Below, piece by piece: positions 35,601-45,240 of a stretch of 64,000 nucleotides of DNA. The stretch's first letter is position 1. The number at the start of each line of letters is the position of its first letter. A model generated the notes under the pieces. It was given only the letters and a program-made list of their open reading frames with translations, was not told the origin of the DNA and did not search any database. The position numbers and the translations under genes were made by a program. This DNA comes from Streptomyces venezuelae (GTDB lineage: Bacteria > Actinomycetota > Actinomycetes > Streptomycetales > Streptomycetaceae). The stretch is from contig NZ_CP029190.1 in the NCBI RefSeq assembly GCF_008642295.1, forward strand, positions 5,439,501 through 5,503,500, in the 5' to 3' direction.

Positions 35601-36560
35601 TTGACCAGCGAATCCCGACATGTCCCGGTGATGCTCCAGCGGTGCCTGGACCTGTTGGCCCCGGCGCTGGAGGCCCCCGGGGCAGTCGTCGTCGACTGCA
35701 CCCTCGGCCTCGGCGGCCACAGCGAAGCCCTGCTCCGGCAGTTCCCGGAGGTCCGCCTGATCGCGCTGGACCGCGACAAGGAGGCCCTGCGGCTCTCCGG
35801 CGAGCGGCTCGCCCCCTACGGCGACCGGGCGACCCTGGTGCACGCCGTGTACGACGAGCTCCCCGAGGTACTGGACCGGCTCGGCATCCCCGCCGTCCAG
35901 GGCATCCTCTTCGACCTCGGCGTCTCCTCCATGCAACTGGACGAGGCCGACCGCGGCTTCGCCTACGCCCAGGACGCACCGCTGGACATGCGCATGGACC
36001 AGAGCACCGGGATGAGCGCGGCGGAGGTGCTCAACACCTACCCGGCGGGCGAGCTGGTCCGCATCCTGCGCGCCTACGGCGAGGAGAAGCAGGCCAAGCG
36101 GATCGTGTCCGCGATCGTCCGGGAGCGCGAGAAGGCCCCCTTCACCAACAGCGCCCGGCTGGTCGAACTGATCCGCGACGCCCTCCCGCAGGCCGCCAAG
36201 CGGACCGGCGGCAACCCGGCCAAGCGGACCTTCCAGGCGCTGCGGATCGAGGTCAACGGCGAGCTGTCGGTCCTGGAGCGGGCCATTCCGGCCGCCGTGG
36301 ACCGGATCGCGGTCGGCGGCCGGATCGCCGTCCTGTCGTACCACTCGCTGGAGGACCGCCTGGTCAAGACGGTCTTCGCGGCGGGTGCCGCCTCCACCGC
36401 GCCGCCCGGCCTGCCGGTGGTGCCGGAGAAGTACCAGCCCAAGCTGAAGCTGCTGACCCGCGGCGCCGAACTCCCCACGGAGGAGGAGGTCGCCGAGAAC
36501 CGCCGGGCCGCCCCCGCCCGGCTGCGGGGGGTCCAACGCATCCGCGAGGCCAGACTGTGA
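35601..36560 (+). CDS. rsmH: 16S rRNA (cytosine-1402-N4)-methyltransferase
   Basis: A 319-residue SAM-dependent methyltransferase that N4-methylates C1402 in the ribosomal P site. [13 protein letters not shown] opens the protein; [15 protein letters not shown] and [11 protein letters not shown] bind SAM, and [25 protein letters not shown] and [12 protein letters not shown] are diagnostic. TTG 35601 is chosen because GAGAGG lies five bases upstream; a GTG 19 codons earlier has no ribosome site. It is the first gene of the dcw cluster, its usual place. Confidence 0.95.
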   Translation: MTSESRHVPVMLQRCLDLLAPALEAPGAVVVDCTLGLGGHSEALLRQFPEVRLIALDRDKEALRLSGERLAPYGDRATLVHAVYDELPEVLDRLGIPAVQGILFDLGVSSMQLDEADRGFAYAQDAPLDMRMDQSTGMSAAEVLNTYPAGELVRILRAYGEEKQAKRIVSAIVREREKAPFTNSARLVELIRDALPQAAKRTGGNPAKRTFQALRIEVNGELSVLERAIPAAVDRIAVGGRIAVLSYHSLEDRLVKTVFAAGAASTAPPGLPVVPEKYQPKLKLLTRGAELPTEEEVAENRRAAPARLRGVQRIREARL

Positions 36561-36600
36561 GTCGGGCGCCGCGGCGCGCGGCCGTCGACCGGGAGGAAGC

Positions 36601-37269
36601 GTGAGCAAGGTGGCCACTGCGACGCGGATGCGGGTCGCACGGCTGGGCGGGCGGCGCCCGCGCGGGCCCCGGCCCGCCGGCCCGGGGGCCGGGCAGGCCG
36701 CCCGTACCCCCTTCGTCCTGCTGGTCGTCGTGCTGCTCGGCGGCGGGCTGATCAGCCTGCTGATGCTGAACTCGGCGCTCAACCAGGGCTCTTTCCAGCT
36801 GAGCCGGCTGAAGAAGGAGACCACCGCGCTCACCGACGAGCAGCAGGCCCTCCAGCGCGATGTGGACGCCCATTCGGCGCCCGATGCGCTGGAGCGGCGG
36901 GCCCGCGAACTCGGCATGGTCCCCGGCGGCAGCCCGGTCTTCCTCGGGCCGGACGGCAGGACCTCCGGCACCCCCGCCGCCGCCGAGGCCCCGCCGCCGC
37001 CCGAGCCGCCGGCCGCCCAGGGCGTCTCGGTCCCGGTGGGCTCCGTCCCCGCGGGCCCGGTCCCCGCCGGCCCCGACCCGGCCGCCACCGCGCCCGCGTC
37101 CCCCGCCCCCGTCCCGCCGGCCCCCGCCCCGGTCGCCCCCGACCCGGCCGCCACCGGCCCGGGGAACCCTGCCCCGGACGCCGGCACTGCCCCGGACGCC
37201 GGCTCCCCGCCCTCCGTAGCTCCACCGAACCCGGTACCCCCGCAGTCCACCCCGACCCCCGGACGGTGA
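36601..37269 (+). CDS. ftsL: Cell-division protein FtsL
   Basis: A 222-residue bitopic protein. A basic N-terminus (1-35), one span (about 37-57) and a short coiled coil (60-105, QLSRLKKETTALTDEQQALQRDV) ending in RELGMVP are the FtsL/DivIC hallmarks; the partner is FtsQ-DivIC and the FtsW-FtsI complex. Residues 120-222 are an extracellular tail almost entirely Pro, Ala, Val and Gly, longer than in most FtsL. GTG 36601 has GGGAGG upstream. Confidence 0.88.
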   Translation: MSKVATATRMRVARLGGRRPRGPRPAGPGAGQAARTPFVLLVVVLLGGGLISLLMLNSALNQGSFQLSRLKKETTALTDEQQALQRDVDAHSAPDALERRARELGMVPGGSPVFLGPDGRTSGTPAAAEAPPPPEPPAAQGVSVPVGSVPAGPVPAGPDPAATAPASPAPVPPAPAPVAPDPAATGPGNPAPDAGTAPDAGSPPSVAPPNPVPPQSTPTPGR

Positions 37270-37273
37270 CGAC

Positions 37274-37366
37274 GTGACCCACCCGGCGCCAGCCCCGGCC
37301 TGCCCCGCGGGCCCGCTCCCCGCCCCGTACGCCCCGCACCTGCCCGCCCTGGCGGTGGCCGGATGA
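37274..37366 (+). CDS. Possible 30-codon coupling ORF between ftsL and ftsI
   Basis: GTG 37274, four bases after the ftsL stop, opens 30 codons rich in Pro and Ala (VTHPAPAPACPAG...LAVAG) whose TGA overlaps the ftsI ATG as ATGA. The ftsI start lacks a good ribosome site, so ribosomes finishing this ORF could re-initiate on ftsI. The peptide itself looks like low-complexity spacer and may have no function of its own. Confidence 0.35.
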   Translation: MTHPAPAPACPAGPLPAPYAPHLPALAVAG

Positions 37367-39339
37367 GCGCACAGGAGCCGCCACGGCGGCGGGTGCCCGG
37401 CCCCACGCGGCCCCGGCGCCCGCAGAGCGGCGCCGCCCGGCCGGCGAGCCGCCCCGCGAGCCGGCCCGCCACCCGGCGGCCCACCGCCCTCCGCACCCCG
37501 CACACCATCCGCCTCGGCAGCCCCCGGCCCCGGCTCCGCCTGGTCGGCATCGGACTGACCCTGGTCATGCTCGCGTTCGTGGTCCGGCTGCTCCAGGTCC
37601 AGGCCGTCGACGCCTCCACCTTCTCCGCCGTCGCCTCCAAGAACCGGTACGCCAGCTACACGCTGGCCGCCGAACGCGGGGACATCACCGACCGCAAGGG
37701 CGTGGCCCTCGCCACCAGCGTGGACGCGTACGACATCACCGCCGACCCGTCCATGTTCACGCCCAAGGAGAGCAAGGCCCCGGACGCCCCGGAACAGGCC
37801 GCCGCCCTCCTCGCGCCGATCCTGAACAAGGACGCCAAGGAACTCGCGGACCGGCTCCGGACCAAGAACACCCGCTATGTGGTCCTGGCCCGCCGCCAGA
37901 CCCCCCAGGTCTGGAACCAGATCAAGGACCTCAAGCGGGTCTTCGCCGACAAGGCCACCGCCGACAAGAAGAACAACGGGCCCGGCGCCAACGTCCTCGC
38001 CGGGATCTTCAACGAGGAGAGCAGCAAGCGGGTCTACCCCAACGGCAGCCTGGCCGCCGGGATACTGGGCTACGTCAACGCCGAGGGCAACGGCGGCGGC
38101 GGCCTGGAGTCCTCCCTCGACGACAGACTGGCCGGCCGGGACGGCGAGGTCACCTACGCCCAGTCCGGCGGTCGCCGGGTCCCCACCGCCGGCTCCAGCG
38201 AGAAGCCCGCCGTCCCCGGCCAGGACATCGAACTCACCATCGACCGCGACATCCAGTGGGCCGCCCAGAGCGCCATCACCGAGCAGGTCGAGAAGTCCCA
38301 GGCCGACCGCGGCTACGTCATCGTCCAGGACACCCGCACCGGCGAGGTCCTGGCCATGGCCAACGCCCCCGGCTTCGACCCGAACGACCTCACCAAGGCC
38401 CGCTCCACCGCCATGGGCAACGCCGCCCTCCAGGACGTCTACGAGCCCGGCTCCACCGCCAAGGTGATGTCCATGGCCGCCGTCCTGGAGGAGAAGAAAG
38501 CCACCCCCGGCACCCATGTGACCGTCCCCAACCGGCTGCACCGCGGCGACCGGCTCTTCAAGGACGACATCGACCACCCGACCTGGTACCTGACCCTCAA
38601 CGGGGTCCTCGCCAAGTCCAGCAACATCGGCACCATCCTGGCCACCGGCCAGCTCGGCCGCACCCAGCCCGAGGCCAACAAGGTCCTCCACTCCTACCTG
38701 ACCAAATTCGGCCTGGGCCGGCCCACCGGCCTGAACTACCCCGGCGAATCCCGCGGCATCCTCGCCGCGCCCGGCGACTGGTCCACCTCCCAGCAGTACA
38801 CGATCCCCTTCGGCCAGGGCCTGTCCCTCAACGCCATGCAGGCCGCCTCCGTGTACTCCACCATCGCCAACGGCGGCGTCCGCATCGAACCCACCCTGGT
38901 CCGCGGGTTCAAGGGCCCCGACGGCCGGTTCACCCCCGCTCCCGCCCCCGAGAAGTCCCGGGTGATCAGCGAGGACACCGCCAGGACCCTGGCGCAGATG
39001 CTCGAGTCCGTGGTCGACGACCAGGAGGGCACCGGCACCAAGGCGAAGATCCCCGGCTACCGGGTCGGCGGCAAGACCGGAACCTCCAACCGAGTGGATC
39101 CGGCCACCGGCCGCTACAAGGGGTACACCGCATCCTTCGCCGGCTTCGCCCCCGCCGACAACCCGCGGATCACCGTCTACTGCGCCATCCAGAACCCCAC
39201 CAAGGGCAGCTACTTCGGCGGCCAGATCTGCGGACCCATCTACAAGAAAGTCATGGAGTTCGCCCTCAAGACCCTCCAGGTCGCCCCCACCGGAACCGCA
39301 CCCGCCGGCCTGCCGGTCACCTTCCAGCCCGGCCAGTGA
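37363..39339 (+). CDS. ftsI: Septal transpeptidase FtsI (class B penicillin-binding protein 3)
   Basis: A 658-residue class B PBP that cross-links septal peptidoglycan with FtsW. A Pro/Arg-rich cytoplasmic start (1-57), one span (58-77), the dimerisation domain (ERGDITDRKGVALAT) and a transpeptidase domain with Ser364-X-X-Lys367 (GSTAK), Ser419-X-Asn421 (SSN) and Lys571-Thr-Gly (KTGT). The position between ftsL and murE is standard. In Streptomyces it is needed for sporulation septa rather than for growth. Confidence 0.95.
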   Translation: MSAQEPPRRRVPGPTRPRRPQSGAARPASRPASRPATRRPTALRTPHTIRLGSPRPRLRLVGIGLTLVMLAFVVRLLQVQAVDASTFSAVASKNRYASYTLAAERGDITDRKGVALATSVDAYDITADPSMFTPKESKAPDAPEQAAALLAPILNKDAKELADRLRTKNTRYVVLARRQTPQVWNQIKDLKRVFADKATADKKNNGPGANVLAGIFNEESSKRVYPNGSLAAGILGYVNAEGNGGGGLESSLDDRLAGRDGEVTYAQSGGRRVPTAGSSEKPAVPGQDIELTIDRDIQWAAQSAITEQVEKSQADRGYVIVQDTRTGEVLAMANAPGFDPNDLTKARSTAMGNAALQDVYEPGSTAKVMSMAAVLEEKKATPGTHVTVPNRLHRGDRLFKDDIDHPTWYLTLNGVLAKSSNIGTILATGQLGRTQPEANKVLHSYLTKFGLGRPTGLNYPGESRGILAAPGDWSTSQQYTIPFGQGLSLNAMQAASVYSTIANGGVRIEPTLVRGFKGPDGRFTPAPAPEKSRVISEDTARTLAQMLESVVDDQEGTGTKAKIPGYRVGGKTGTSNRVDPATGRYKGYTASFAGFAPADNPRITVYCAIQNPTKGSYFGGQICGPIYKKVMEFALKTLQVAPTGTAPAGLPVTFQPGQ

Positions 39340-39376
39340 CCCCAGCCGGCGACCAGAAAAGCGCGAGGCACCATCA

Positions 39377-41119
39377 GTGACGACGATCACCCCGAATCCC
39401 GGGAACCGAAACGGCGGCCCGAGCGGCCGGGGCCCCTCAATTCCCGACCGGCCCACTGCGCCCGGTACGCTCACCGCCGTGCCCCACGCCGATCAGCCCA
39501 GAACCACCCAGAAACCCCCGGCAGCGCCGCCTGGAGCGCCCCGGCCCGCTGCCGTCCGCCCGATTCCGCTCGGCGACCTGGCAGCCCTGCTGGGAACCGC
39601 CGCTCCGGAGACCCGGGCGCAGATCACCGGCATCACCCACGACTCGAGGGCGGTCCGCCCCGGTGACGTGTACGCGGCCCTGCCCGGGGCCCGCCTGCAC
39701 GGTGCGGACTTCGCCGCCCAGGCCGCCGGCCTCGGCGCCGCCGCGATCCTGACCGATCCGGCGGGTGCCGAACGCGCCGCCGCCACCGGTCTGCCGCTGC
39801 TGCTGGTGGAGAACCCGCGCGGCCGGATGGGCGAGCTCGCCGCCGCCGTCTACGGACAGCCGGGCGAGGGCCTGCTCCAGATCGGCATCACCGGGACCTC
39901 CGGCAAGACCACCACCGCCTACCTCATCGAGGGCGGACTGCGCGGGGCCGGCCGCAGCACCGGACTGGTCGGCACCGTCGAGATGCGGATCGGCGACGAG
40001 CGGATCAAGTCCGAGCGGACCACCCCCGAGGCCACCGACCTCCAGGCGCTCTTCGCGGTCATGCGGGAGCGCGGGGTCGAGGCCGTCGCCATGGAGGTCT
40101 CCAGCCACGCCCTGGTGCTCGGCCGGGTCGACGGCTGCGTCTTCGACGTCGCCGTCTTCAACAACCTCAGCCCCGAGCACATGGAATTCCACACCGGCAT
40201 GGAGGACTACTTCCAGGCCAAGGCCCAGCTGTTCACCCCGGCCCGGGCCCGCCTGGGCGTGGTGAACCTCGACGACGAGTACGGCCGCCGGCTGGCCAAG
40301 GAGTCGCCGATCCCGGTGATCACCTTCTCCGCCGCCGGGGACCCGGCGGCGGACTGGCGGGCGGAGGACGTGGCCTACGGCCACATGGACTCCACCCTCA
40401 CCCTGCTCGGCCCGGAGGGACAGCGGATCAGCGCCACCGCCCCGCTGCCCGGCCCGTTCAACGTGGCCAACACCGTCGCCGCCGTGGTCACCCTGGCCGC
40501 CGCCGGAGTGGACCCGCAGACCGCCGCCGACGGCATCGCCGCCGTCCCCGGCGTCCCCGGCCGGCTGGAGCGGGTCGACGCCGGACAGCCGTACCTCGCC
40601 GTCGTCGACTACGCGCACAAGACGGACGCCGTCGAATCGGTCCTGAAGGCCCTGCGCGAGGTCACCACCGGCAAGCTGCACATCGTCCTCGGCTGCGGCG
40701 GCGACCGTGACACCACCAAGCGCGCCCCGATGGGCGCCGCCGCCGCCCGGTTCGCCGACACCGCCGTGCTGACCTCGGACAACCCGCGCTCCGAGGACCC
40801 GCTGAAGATCCTCGCCGCGATGTTCGAAGGCGCCGTGTCCGTCCCGGCCGAGGAGCGCGGCACCGTCCTGGTCGACGCCGACCGGGCCGCCGCCATCGCC
40901 GCCGCCGTCGCCCGCGCCGAGCCCGGGGACACCGTCCTGGTGGCCGGCAAGGGCCACGAGCAGGGGCAGGACACCGCAGGCGTGGTCCGGCCGTTCGACG
41001 ACCGCGAGGTGCTCCGCAGCGCCATTGCCAGGGCCGAGCAGGCCGGCAAAGCCGTGAAGGCCGAGCAGGCCGACACGACCGAGAAAACCGATTCCGCCCG
41101 ACAGGCCGAGGTGAACTAA
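39377..41119 (+). CDS. murE: UDP-MurNAc-tripeptide ligase MurE
   Basis: A 580-residue Mur ligase that adds diaminopimelate to UDP-MurNAc-Ala-Glu. ATP loop ITGTSGKTTTAYL (residues about 171-183), carbamylated-Lys region, GCGGDRDTTKR and the amino-acid selector DNPR (468-471), which marks diaminopimelate- rather than lysine-adding enzymes; Streptomyces walls carry LL-DAP. The first 60 residues are a Pro-rich extension not found in most MurE. GTG 39377 is the annotated start; GAGG lies nine bases upstream. A later start (GTG 39480, VPHADQP) would remove most of the extension. Confidence 0.95.
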   Translation: MTTITPNPGNRNGGPSGRGPSIPDRPTAPGTLTAVPHADQPRTTQKPPAAPPGAPRPAAVRPIPLGDLAALLGTAAPETRAQITGITHDSRAVRPGDVYAALPGARLHGADFAAQAAGLGAAAILTDPAGAERAAATGLPLLLVENPRGRMGELAAAVYGQPGEGLLQIGITGTSGKTTTAYLIEGGLRGAGRSTGLVGTVEMRIGDERIKSERTTPEATDLQALFAVMRERGVEAVAMEVSSHALVLGRVDGCVFDVAVFNNLSPEHMEFHTGMEDYFQAKAQLFTPARARLGVVNLDDEYGRRLAKESPIPVITFSAAGDPAADWRAEDVAYGHMDSTLTLLGPEGQRISATAPLPGPFNVANTVAAVVTLAAAGVDPQTAADGIAAVPGVPGRLERVDAGQPYLAVVDYAHKTDAVESVLKALREVTTGKLHIVLGCGGDRDTTKRAPMGAAAARFADTAVLTSDNPRSEDPLKILAAMFEGAVSVPAEERGTVLVDADRAAAIAAAVARAEPGDTVLVAGKGHEQGQDTAGVVRPFDDREVLRSAIARAEQAGKAVKAEQADTTEKTDSARQAEVN

Positions 41120-42544
41120 GTGATCGCCCTCTCCCTCGCCGAGATCGCCGACATCACCGGCGGGCAGCTCCACGACATACCGGATCCGTCCGCCCGGGTG
41201 ACCGGACCCGTGGTCTACGACTCCCGGGAGGTCGAGTCCGGCAGCCTCTTCGCCGCCTTCCTCGGCGAACGGGTCGACGGCCACGACTTCGCCGACCGGG
41301 CGATCGCCGCCGGCGCCACCGCCGTGCTGGCCACCCGCCCCGTCGGAGTGCCCGCCATCGTCGTCCCCGACGTGGTCGCCGCCCTCGGCGCCCTGGCCGG
41401 CGCGGTCGTCGCCCGGATCGGCACCGATGTGGTCGCCCTGACCGGTTCGGCCGGCAAGACCTCCACCAAGGACCTCATCGCCCAGGTCCTCCAGCACCAC
41501 GCACCCACCGTGTGGACCCCGGGGAACCTCAACAACGAGATCGGCCTGCCGATCACGACGCTGCGGGCCACCGAGGAGACCCGGCACCTGGTCCTGGAGA
41601 TGGGCGCCCGCGGAATCGGACACATCGCCTACCTGACCGGGCTCACCCCGCCCCGGATCGGCCTGGTCCTGAACGTCGGCACCGCCCACATCGGCGAGTT
41701 CGGCGGCCGTGAGGCCATCGCCCAGGCCAAGGGCGAGCTGGTCGAGGCCCTGCCGGCCGAGGCCGACGGCGGCGTGGCCGTGCTCAACGCCGACGACCTG
41801 CTGGTGCGCGCCATGTCCGCGCGCACCAAGGCCCGTACCGTCCTCTTCGGCGAGGCCGAAGACGCCGACATCCGGGCCACTGATGTCCGGATGACCCCCC
41901 TGGGACAGCCTTCCTTCACACTGCACACACCCTCCGGGTGCAGCGATGTGACCTTGCGGCTGTACGGTGAGCACCACGTGTCGAACGCGCTCGCCGCAGC
42001 CGCCGTCGCCCATGTGCTGGGCATGTCCACCGCCGAGATCGCCACCGCGCTCTCCGGCGCGGGCACGCTCTCCCGGTGGCGGATGGAGGTCACCGAGCGG
42101 GCGGACGGCGTGACGGTCGTCAACGACGCCTACAACGCGAACCCCGAGTCCATGCGGGCCGCACTGCGCGCACTTGCCGCGATGGGCGGAGCCGCCCAGG
42201 AGCGCGGGGGGCGCACGTGGGCGGTGCTCGGCCCGATGGCCGAGCTCGGTGACGACTCGCTCGCCGAGCACGACGCGGTCGGACGACTTGTCGTCCGGCT
42301 CAACGTGAGCAAGCTCGTCGCAGTTGGGGGCAGGGAAGCGTCCTGGCTGCAACTGGGCGCATATAACGAGGGTTCGTGGGGTGAGGAGTCGGTGCTCGTG
42401 TCCGACGCGCAGGCGGCGGTCGACCTGTTGCGCAGTGAACTGCGCCCGGGAGACGTCGTGCTGGTGAAGGCATCCAGGTCCGCAGGGCTGGAGCGGGTCG
42501 CGCAGGCGCTGCTCGACAGCGATGGTGAGGTTGCCGCCCGATGA
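41120..42544 (+). CDS. murF: UDP-MurNAc-tripeptide:D-Ala-D-Ala ligase MurF
   Basis: A 474-residue Mur ligase adding D-Ala-D-Ala to complete the UDP-MurNAc-pentapeptide. ATP loop LTGSAGKTSTKDLIA, GNLNNEIGLP, EMGARGIGHIAYL and NDAYNANPESMRAAL are diagnostic. GTG 41120 follows the murE stop with no gap, with GAGGTGA upstream inside murE. The 3' end has more A/T-ending codons than the rest of the gene, a local feature only. Confidence 0.95.
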   Translation: MIALSLAEIADITGGQLHDIPDPSARVTGPVVYDSREVESGSLFAAFLGERVDGHDFADRAIAAGATAVLATRPVGVPAIVVPDVVAALGALAGAVVARIGTDVVALTGSAGKTSTKDLIAQVLQHHAPTVWTPGNLNNEIGLPITTLRATEETRHLVLEMGARGIGHIAYLTGLTPPRIGLVLNVGTAHIGEFGGREAIAQAKGELVEALPAEADGGVAVLNADDLLVRAMSARTKARTVLFGEAEDADIRATDVRMTPLGQPSFTLHTPSGCSDVTLRLYGEHHVSNALAAAAVAHVLGMSTAEIATALSGAGTLSRWRMEVTERADGVTVVNDAYNANPESMRAALRALAAMGGAAQERGGRTWAVLGPMAELGDDSLAEHDAVGRLVVRLNVSKLVAVGGREASWLQLGAYNEGSWGEESVLVSDAQAAVDLLRSELRPGDVVLVKASRSAGLERVAQALLDSDGEVAAR

Positions 42545-43611
42545 GGCAGATCCTGTTCGCGGGTGTCATCGGTATGTTCCTCACCGTCGTCGGCACCCCG
42601 CTGCTGATCAAGCTGCTGGCCCGCAAGGGCTACGGCCAGTTCATCCGGGACGACGGCCCGCGCGGCCACGCGGGGAAGAAGGGCACGCCCACCATGGGCG
42701 GTATCTCCTTCATCCTGGCCACGCTCGTCGCGTACGCCCTGACGAAGGTCATCACCGGCAGTGAGCCGACCTTCTCGGGCCTGCTGGTGCTGTTCCTGAT
42801 GGCGGGCATGGGCCTGGTCGGCTACCTGGACGACTACATCAAGATCGTCAAGCGGCGGTCGCTCGGTCTGAGGGCCAAGGCCAAGATGTCCGGCCAGCTG
42901 ATCGTCGGCATCGCCTTCGCCGTGCTCGCACTCCAGTTCAAGGACTCGCGCGGGCTCGCCCCGGCCTCCACCAAGCTGTCCTTCGTCACCGACTTCGGCT
43001 GGTCGATCGGCCCGGTGCTGTTCGTCGTCTGGGCGCTGTTCATGATCCTGGCGATGTCCAACGGCGTGAACCTCACCGACGGTCTGGACGGCCTGGCCAC
43101 CGGCGCCGCCGTGATGGTCTTCGGCGCGTACACCTTCATCGGCGTCTGGCAGTACCAGGAGGCCTGCGCCAACGCGGAGACCCTGACCAACCCGGCCGCC
43201 TGCTTCGAGGTCCGCGACCCGCTCGACCTCGCCGTGGTCGCCTCCGCCCTGATGGGCGCCTGCTTCGGCTTCCTGTGGTGGAACACCTCGCCCGCCAAGA
43301 TCTTCATGGGTGACACCGGATCGCTGGCGCTCGGCGGTGCCCTCGCGGGCCTCGCCATCTGCTCCCGCACCGAGCTGCTGGTCGCCCTGCTCGGCGGCCT
43401 CTTCGTCCTCATCACCATGTCCGTGGTGATCCAGGTCGGTTCCTTCCGGCTCACCGGGAAGCGGGTCTTCCGGATGGCCCCGCTCCAGCACCACTTCGAA
43501 CTCAAGGGGTGGTCCGAAGTCCTTGTGGTGGTCCGGTTCTGGATCATCCAGGGCATGTGCGTGATCGTGGGTCTGGGTCTCTTCTACGCCGGATGGGCAG
43601 CCGACAAGTGA
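42541..43611 (+). CDS. mraY: Phospho-MurNAc-pentapeptide translocase MraY
   Basis: A 356-residue polytopic enzyme that loads phospho-MurNAc-pentapeptide on undecaprenyl phosphate to make lipid I, the target of several nucleoside antibiotics. GKKGTPTMGGISF, FLDDYIKIV-type YLDDYIKIVKRRSLGL, NGVNLTDGLDGLA and FMGDTGSLALGG are the catalytic loops, and HHFELKGW ends the family signature. ATG 42541 overlaps the murF stop (ATGA) and GGTGAGG is upstream. Confidence 0.96.
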   Translation: MRQILFAGVIGMFLTVVGTPLLIKLLARKGYGQFIRDDGPRGHAGKKGTPTMGGISFILATLVAYALTKVITGSEPTFSGLLVLFLMAGMGLVGYLDDYIKIVKRRSLGLRAKAKMSGQLIVGIAFAVLALQFKDSRGLAPASTKLSFVTDFGWSIGPVLFVVWALFMILAMSNGVNLTDGLDGLATGAAVMVFGAYTFIGVWQYQEACANAETLTNPAACFEVRDPLDLAVVASALMGACFGFLWWNTSPAKIFMGDTGSLALGGALAGLAICSRTELLVALLGGLFVLITMSVVIQVGSFRLTGKRVFRMAPLQHHFELKGWSEVLVVVRFWIIQGMCVIVGLGLFYAGWAADK

Positions 43612-45194
43612 GCAATGCGCAGCAGCACCCCGCGGTCGGGTCCGCCGCCGGAACCGCGGCCCTGGCCGCCGTCCTCGGCGCCGACGTGCTCGAGCGGTAC
43701 GGGCTGCCGCGCCGCATCACCGTCGCCGGGCTCGGGGTGAGCGGCATCAGCGCCGCCCGTGCCCTGGCCGGGCTCGGCGCGAGCGTCACGGTCGTCGACA
43801 ACGGCGACGGTGACGCCCACCGGGCCAAGGCCGCCGAGCTGGCCGAGCTGGGCATCGGAGCCCGGCTCGGGCAGCTGCCCGACGGCGCCCGCGCCGGGGA
43901 GACCCTCCCCGAGGGCACCGAGCTGGTCGTCACCTCGCCGGGCTGGAGCCCGGACAGCCCGCTGTTCGCCGCGGCAGCCGCGGCCGGCATCGACGTCGTG
44001 GGCGACGTCGAGATCGCCTGGCGTCTCCGCGACGCGGGCGTCGCACTCCGCGCCGCCCGCGCCACCGCGCAGGACCGGCCCGCACCGGCCGCGGCCGGCC
44101 ACCGGCCGGCCGAGTGGCTGGCCATCACCGGCACCAACGGCAAGACCACCACCACCCAGATGCTGGCCTCGATGCTGCGCGCCGCCGGCCTGCGCACCGC
44201 GGCCGTCGGCAACATCGGCACCCCCATCATCGACGTGGTGCTCGGCGAGCAGGAGTACGACGTGCTCGCCGTGGAGCTCTCCAGCTACCAGCTGCACTGG
44301 GCCCCCAGCCTGCGCGCCCACTCCGCGGCCGTGCTCAACCTGGCCCCCGACCACCTCGACTGGCACGGCACCATGGAGGCGTACGCCGCCGACAAGGGCC
44401 GCATCTACGAGGGCAACACGGTGGCCTGCGTCTACAACGTGGCCGATCCGCGCACCGAGCAGCTGGTCGAGGAAGCGGACGTGGTCGAGGGCTGCCGCGC
44501 CATCGGCTTCACCCTCGGTGCCCCCGGCCCCTCCATGCTCGGTGTGGTCGACGGCATCCTCGTCGACCGCGCCTTCGTGCAGAACCGGCAGAAGAACGCC
44601 CAGGAGCTCGCCGAGGTCGCGGACGTCAACCCGCCCGCCCCGCACAACATCGCCAACGCCCTGGCCGCGGCGGCCCTGGCCCGCGCCTTCGGCGTGGAGC
44701 CGCGCGCGGTCCGTGACGGGCTGCGCGACTTCCGCCCGGACGCGCACCGGATCGCCTACGTGGCCGAGGTCGGCGGGGTCACGTACATCGACGACTCCAA
44801 GGCGACCAACACGCACGCCGCCGAGGCCTCGCTGGCCGCCTACGAGCCGATCGTCTGGATCGCCGGCGGCCTCGCCAAGGGCGCCACCTTCGACGAGCTG
44901 GTGCAGTCCTCGGCGAAGCGGCTGCGCGGGGTGGTGCTGATCGGCGCCGACCGGGCGCTGATCCGGGACGCGCTGGCGCGACACGCCCCCGATGTGCCGG
45001 TCGTCGACCTCGACCGGACCGACACTGAGGCGATGCTGGCAGCGGTCCGGGAAGCGGCCCGGCTCGCCGAGCCGGGCGACACCGTCCTGCTGGCACCTGC
45101 CTGTGCGTCGATGGACATGTTCGCCAACTACAGCAGGCGTGGGGACGCGTTCGCCGACGCGGTGCGCGAACTGGCCGCGGGGCAGAGCGCCTAG
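43608..45194 (+). CDS. murD: UDP-MurNAc-L-Ala:D-Glu ligase MurD
   Basis: A 528-residue Mur ligase adding D-glutamate to UDP-MurNAc-L-Ala. N-terminal Rossmann motif ITVAGLGVSGISAARALAGLG, ATP loop AITGTNGKTTTTQML, ELSSYQLHW, NLAPDHLDWHG, IDDSKATNTHAAEAS and LLAPACASMDMF fit the family. GTG 43608 overlaps the mraY stop (GTGA); ATG 43593 would add five residues and is about equally likely. It exceeds the usual 440-480 residues because of a 30-residue N-terminal extension and an Ala/Arg/Pro-rich insert before the ATP loop. Confidence 0.93.
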   Translation: MSNAQQHPAVGSAAGTAALAAVLGADVLERYGLPRRITVAGLGVSGISAARALAGLGASVTVVDNGDGDAHRAKAAELAELGIGARLGQLPDGARAGETLPEGTELVVTSPGWSPDSPLFAAAAAAGIDVVGDVEIAWRLRDAGVALRAARATAQDRPAPAAAGHRPAEWLAITGTNGKTTTTQMLASMLRAAGLRTAAVGNIGTPIIDVVLGEQEYDVLAVELSSYQLHWAPSLRAHSAAVLNLAPDHLDWHGTMEAYAADKGRIYEGNTVACVYNVADPRTEQLVEEADVVEGCRAIGFTLGAPGPSMLGVVDGILVDRAFVQNRQKNAQELAEVADVNPPAPHNIANALAAAALARAFGVEPRAVRDGLRDFRPDAHRIAYVAEVGGVTYIDDSKATNTHAAEASLAAYEPIVWIAGGLAKGATFDELVQSSAKRLRGVVLIGADRALIRDALARHAPDVPVVDLDRTDTEAMLAAVREAARLAEPGDTVLLAPACASMDMFANYSRRGDAFADAVRELAAGQSA

Positions 45195-45240
45195 GGTCTG
45201 TCCGACCGGCTGCTCGTACGAGTGGAGGGGAAGACGACAG

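Noticed and set aside
36364..39474. Minus-strand frame of 1036 codons opposite rsmH-ftsL-ftsI
   Set aside because: Antisense to well-conserved genes and made of repetitive Gly/Val/Ala sequence.
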